This document shows, piece after piece, positions 63,723 through 64,000 of a DNA stretch of 64,000 nucleotides. A program made the position numbers and the translations under genes. A model generated the notes under the pieces. The model had not been told where the DNA came from. It searched no databases and saw only the letters and a program-made list of their open reading frames with translations. The stretch lies in the NCBI GenBank assembly GCA_947179485.1, contig OX359249.1, positions 9,734,001-9,798,000 on the forward strand, given 5' to 3'. Numbering within the stretch: position 1 is the stretch's first letter; each line of letters begins with the position of its first letter. The DNA is from Allacma fusca (lineage: Eukaryota > Arthropoda > Collembola > Symphypleona > Sminthuridae).

Positions 63723-64000
63723 CATCACATCACGCCCACAGTAAATAAATTATCCGTCCATGTCCATGGCAAAGGCTAAGCAAAACCAAACAACAATTCG
63801 TAATTCTTTAGCCAAAAAAAAAATCTACATAATAAATACCTTCCATCCCCCGGCAACATCTGCATACAAGCATTTCGGCACTGTCCTCTAATGCACAAGG
63901 ACTAATGTACTAAATCCAGTAAGCAATGTGCTATTACTGTCAAGTACAGAAAGCTCTCTGGCCAGACAAACTACAAAACACACTCTCCTTTTCTCTCCCC
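63457..64000. other. upstream intron or 5' region of the eyegone-like gene
   Basis: Contains the (CT)n tract at 63682-63720. No PAI-type paired-domain coding sequence or start exon is visible. Confidence 0.5.
63682..63720. repeat. (CT)n tract upstream of exon A
   Basis: Pure CT run about 225 bp from the exon A acceptor. Confidence 0.95.

Overview
This window looks like nuclear DNA of an arthropod. It is AT-rich and intron- and repeat-rich, with dozens of (GA/CT)n, (GT/CA)n and short minisatellite tracts, remnants of transposable elements, and no bacterial-style gene packing. The one gene I can support is a Pax gene of the eyegone (eyg/toe) class. Sequence character and gene type suggest a crustacean, possibly a copepod such as a sea louse, but that assignment is inference.

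Right part (about 52.5-63.5 kb, minus strand): four consecutive exons of an eyegone-type gene. Splice sites and phases join cleanly into 1,200 nt, or 400 codons. Exon A (63456-63316) carries the linker and first half of the paired-domain RED subdomain. Exon B (56047-55712) finishes RED and holds an Ala-rich linker. Exon C (55214-54994) carries homeodomain residues 1-46. Exon D (52998-52497) carries homeodomain residues 47-60 with Ser at position 50, then a Pro/His/Ser-rich tail. The 5' exons lie beyond the right edge or are unrecognised. The 3' end is ambiguous: either a stop right after exon D, or a good GTAAGT donor leading to a further exon, with a weak candidate at 48124-48060.

Middle-left part (about 14.7-18.2 kb): a repeat island. 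It holds a complete non-autonomous DNA transposon with 95-bp terminal inverted repeats and a 9-bp target-site duplication (14763-15719). Two blocks of a roughly 26-bp tandem repeat flank about 840 bp (16.09-17.45 kb). There is also a broken LINE reverse-transcriptase remnant (17.5-17.9 kb, minus) and a 108-nt near-perfect hairpin (18043-18150).

Remaining sequence (1-14.7 kb, 18.2-52 kb): apparently gene-poor, with microsatellites, several 24-45 bp minisatellites and scattered degenerate copies of an unnamed dispersed repeat. That repeat has a core like GAGAAAAATTAACATTG followed by AAATATTTTTGC. I found no convincing coding exon, tRNA, rRNA, conserved microRNA or CRISPR there. The region may contain regulatory DNA of the eyegone gene, but the sequence alone cannot show that.
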